From assembly GCF_042680125.1 (NCBI RefSeq), contig NZ_JBHTNY010000024.1: 64,000 nt of DNA; one strand, given 5' to 3'. The notes below the pieces were generated by a model that ran no database searches, had not been told where the DNA came from, and saw only the letters and a program-made list of their open reading frames with translations. Every line of letters begins with the position of its first letter. Position 1 is the stretch's first letter. This DNA is from Robinsoniella peoriensis (GTDB lineage: Bacteria > Bacillota > Clostridia > Lachnospirales > Lachnospiraceae). A program made the position numbers and the translations under genes. Below are positions 61,970 through 64,000 of the stretch, one piece after another.

Positions 61970-64000
61970 TTACTTTAAAATTTTTTTAATTGTTCCATTC
62001 AGTTCCTTTGGTTTATAATGCAGCCTGTCCAAGTTTAGCGATGTTAGTTGGGTTAGGGCATCTAGTGTCTTGCTACCATTATACAGAGCCATATATTCGA
62101 CGTCATGAACATTCGTCACATTCATATTTTTCAAGGTATTAATTAAGTTTTCAGTCGTCACATGTGTATGCTGGTCATCAAGTTTGGCTTCCAGTAAACG
62201 GTACACCAGCAGTGCAGTATAGCAGATCATGAAGTGAGCCCTAATGCGATTTGGCAGACGGTGGTTTACAGGTCTTCCGGTAAAATTTGTTTTCATGATT
62301 CGAAAACAGTCTTCAATCTGNNNNNNNNNNNNNNNNNNNNNNNNNNNNNNNNNNNNNNNNNNNNNNNNNNNNNNNNNNNNNNNNNNNNNNNNNNNNNNNN
62401 NNNNNNNNNNNNNNNCCCTAATGCGATTTGGCAGACGGTGGTTTACAGGTCTTCCGGTAAAATTTGTTTTCATGATTCGAAAACAGTCTTCAATCTGATA
62501 TCTTTTATGGGATTCAGCCAATATATCTTTAGCTGGATCCAGAAGATTTGTGGCGACCGCATAATAACCATCATATTTTTCTTCTTCAGCAATCTTTGAT
62601 TCGTCAAGTATATATTCGACCGTTGCTTTTTCTCCTGATTTTGTGCTGGCTACGCGTTTTAGAAATCGCTTCACGTCATTCGGCCCTTTTTTGATTTCTT
62701 CGGGATCTTTCATACCTAAGAGTTTCCTGGCACGTTCAATCTGACGGTTTCGCACAGCCCTCTGGTATTCCATCATCTTTCGCGAGAAAGTGATAATCAG
62801 TCTCTGTTTCAGTTGTCCTGTTGCCTTTACACGTTTTGTTTTGCCATTTTTAAATGTTTTTTCTTCATACAATCCAAGATCAATAGCTTTGTCTGCAATA
62901 ATCACTTTATAGGCAGAATCATTGTACAGTTCTCGGTTTTCTATCTCATATCTGTCAAAAGTTTTCATATCGCTGATTGCGACAGAGGAGTCATCTGAGA
63001 GAAGATGATAATCATAGTCGTTGAACACGGCCTTTTTGAGTGTGTCACTCAGTTTTTTTATTGATTGGGTGACAATAAAGGCTCTGCCGCCCATACTGTT
63101 GAATTTGCGGATGTTATAGGAACCAAGCCCCGCATCTGCACAATAAATGAATTGGGCATTATCCAGCATTTTCATAACTTCTTTTTCTAATGGGACAGCG
63201 GTAATCTGTTCGCTTGTATTTCCACAATGCAGGCACATGCTGACTGGGATTCCCCTGCTATCCATGAAAAGTCCCATTTCCACAATGGGATTTGGACGAT
63301 GTTCTTTACTTAAGCCATATTTTCTCAGACCATTGATAATCTCACCAGTCACTTCATCGACGATGTCTTCGTCAGGCTGTTCACATTCAAAGTAAAAATT
63401 TGTGCAATCATAGTAAAGGACAGAGGAATCCCGCTTAATGACAGAATTGCTGTTTCTGTAAAGCCATGTCAGATAAGTGTCGTAATTTGCTTCCAGGATA
63501 TCCATGAATCTAAGAATATGCTGGTAATCAAACTCCGGCTGTTCAAAGTAGGAAGCGAGACGATTCCAGGTAGCGTGTTTGGATTTGGGATCTAAAATCC
63601 TTGCATAAGTAAGAAAACGAGCGATTGTAAAACAATCAAAAGTATTTTTGCGGTCATTTGTTATCTCATGAAAGAACTCCTTTAGATTCAATTCTTTCAT
63701 GATGTCCTGAAGAAAGAAATACCCAATATTTAAGCAGTTGGAAGCCGATGCTTCATCAGCAGAAGGTCTGACCCTTTCGTTGAAATCGGCAGTCAGATTG
63801 AAAGAGACTTTGCCAACGCGGTATTCCTCATTCATCTTTTTGATTTGTTCTCTCACATAGAGTTCTGGATCATCTGTGAACTTCAATAACTCAGAGTGTT
63901 TTCCAAAGTTTTTAATATTTCTGGTGGTTGTTTTCTTTCCATTACGGATACCCTGCTGTGCATAATAAGTAGGATCCTTAAGTCGTTTATCAAAGTATAT
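61970..64000 (-). CDS. IS1634-family DDE transposase (5' end outside window, scaffold gap inside)
   Basis: The frame is open from 64000 to the stop at 61970, so the start lies beyond the window. Residues encoded upstream of the first in-frame alternative start (TTG at 63886) read 'YFDKRLKDPTYYAQQGIRNG', like the N-terminus of these transposases. DDE-like blocks are 'LYYDCTNFYFE', 'IYCADAGLGSYNIRKF' and 'QIEDCFRIMKTNF'. A run of 95 N (62321-62415) with the same 82 bases on each side lies in the gene. Together these add 177 bases, a multiple of three, so the frame survives by chance. The real gene is probably intact and 59 codons shorter. Confidence 0.85.
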   Translation of the reverse strand: MYFDKRLKDPTYYAQQGIRNGKKTTTRNIKNFGKHSELLKFTDDPELYVREQIKKMNEEYRVGKVSFNLTADFNERVRPSADEASASNCLNIGYFFLQDIMKELNLKEFFHEITNDRKNTFDCFTIARFLTYARILDPKSKHATWNRLASYFEQPEFDYQHILRFMDILEANYDTYLTWLYRNSNSVIKRDSSVLYYDCTNFYFECEQPDEDIVDEVTGEIINGLRKYGLSKEHRPNPIVEMGLFMDSRGIPVSMCLHCGNTSEQITAVPLEKEVMKMLDNAQFIYCADAGLGSYNIRKFNSMGGRAFIVTQSIKKLSDTLKKAVFNDYDYHLLSDDSSVAISDMKTFDRYEIENRELYNDSAYKVIIADKAIDLGLYEEKTFKNGKTKRVKATGQLKQRLIITFSRKMMEYQRAVRNRQIERARKLLGMKDPEEIKKGPNDVKRFLKRVASTKSGEKATVEYILDESKIAEEEKYDGYYAVATNLLDPAKDILAESHKRYQIEDCFRIMKTNFTGRPVNHRLPNRIRXXXXXXXXXXXXXXXXXXXXXXXXXXXXXXXXQIEDCFRIMKTNFTGRPVNHRLPNRIRAHFMICYTALLVYRLLEAKLDDQHTHVTTENLINTLKNMNVTNVHDVEYMALYNGSKTLDALTQLTSLNLDRLHYKPKELNGTIKKILK
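62239..62497. other. Scaffold gap flanked by an unmerged 82-bp overlap
   Basis: 62239-62320 and 62416-62497 are identical, with 95 N between. This is the pattern of two contig ends that overlap but were not joined. Linkage across it rests on scaffolding through a multi-copy IS. Confidence 0.9.

Larger units (their letters stand above)
61871..64000 (-). mobile_element. IS1634-like insertion sequence (one end outside window)
   Basis: The element begins where EPS1-like switch sequence stops, after 61870, and continues past the window end. It carries one transposase gene on the minus strand and a terminator hairpin near its left end. The other end, terminal repeats and target duplication cannot be seen. 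It has removed or displaced the right half of the EPS2 switch. Confidence 0.82.

Overview
The window looks like a chromosome segment from a low-GC, Gram-positive, spore-former-type Clostridia, most likely a gut Lachnospiraceae. The evidence is the fused Wzz/BY-kinase polysaccharide regulators, a PHP-type CpsB phosphatase, LCP proteins, sortase C pili with LPxTG-like anchors and clostridial-type (S/P)PxTG anchors. This placement is inferred from gene families, not from a marker gene. Every gene I can support lies on the minus strand, so transcription runs right to left.

Layout. (1) 1-22937: exopolysaccharide operon 1 (EPS1). From its 5' end it has an HA-domain protein, a priming sugar transferase, two glycosyltransferases, a pyruvyltransferase, a Wzy-like polymerase, a Wzx flippase broken by an in-frame stop, more glycosyltransferases, UDP-glucose dehydrogenase and UDP-xylose synthase, an acyltransferase, CpsB phosphatase, an Ig-like membrane protein, two tandem BY-kinases and a VanZ-LCP protein cut off by the window start. 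(2) 23041-24194: a 300-bp segment bounded by exact 28-bp inverted repeats, holding a strong outward-looking promoter, next to a tyrosine recombinase. This looks like a phase-variation switch for EPS1, and as assembled its promoter points away from the operon. (3) 24370-26966: an orphan LytTR response regulator with its own promoter, a remnant of its kinase, and a PAS-PAS-GGDEF diguanylate cyclase. (4) 27058-33547: a long palindromic repeat, two class C sortases and a 1504-residue reading frame that joins a large adhesin/tip pilin to a backbone pilin. (5) 33602-38841: a nucleotidyltransferase, an SPKTG-anchored surface protein, an MBOAT acyltransferase with its SGNH partner, and a class B sortase. 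(6) 38838-61558: exopolysaccharide operon 2 (EPS2), a diverged paralogous copy of EPS1 with the same gene order but swapped cassettes and several tandem repeats. (7) 61639-64000: the remains of an EPS2 promoter switch, cut by an IS1634-like element that runs off the window and contains a scaffold gap.

How the parts may work together. Each EPS operon encodes a complete Wzx/Wzy-type pathway with its own UDP-GlcA to UDP-xylose supply, length control (BY-kinases plus CpsB) and an LCP ligase, so the cell could show one of two related but different coats. EPS1 appears switchable. The EPS2 switch appears to have lost one recombination site to the IS. EPS2 runs without a gap into sortase B, SGNH and MBOAT genes, which links polysaccharide attachment and O-acylation to surface protein anchoring. 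The pilus locus and the diguanylate cyclase between the two operons make the whole window a surface-display region.

Limits: no database search was possible. Family names rest on motifs I can read, and the orientation of the switch and the order across the N gap depend on the assembly.
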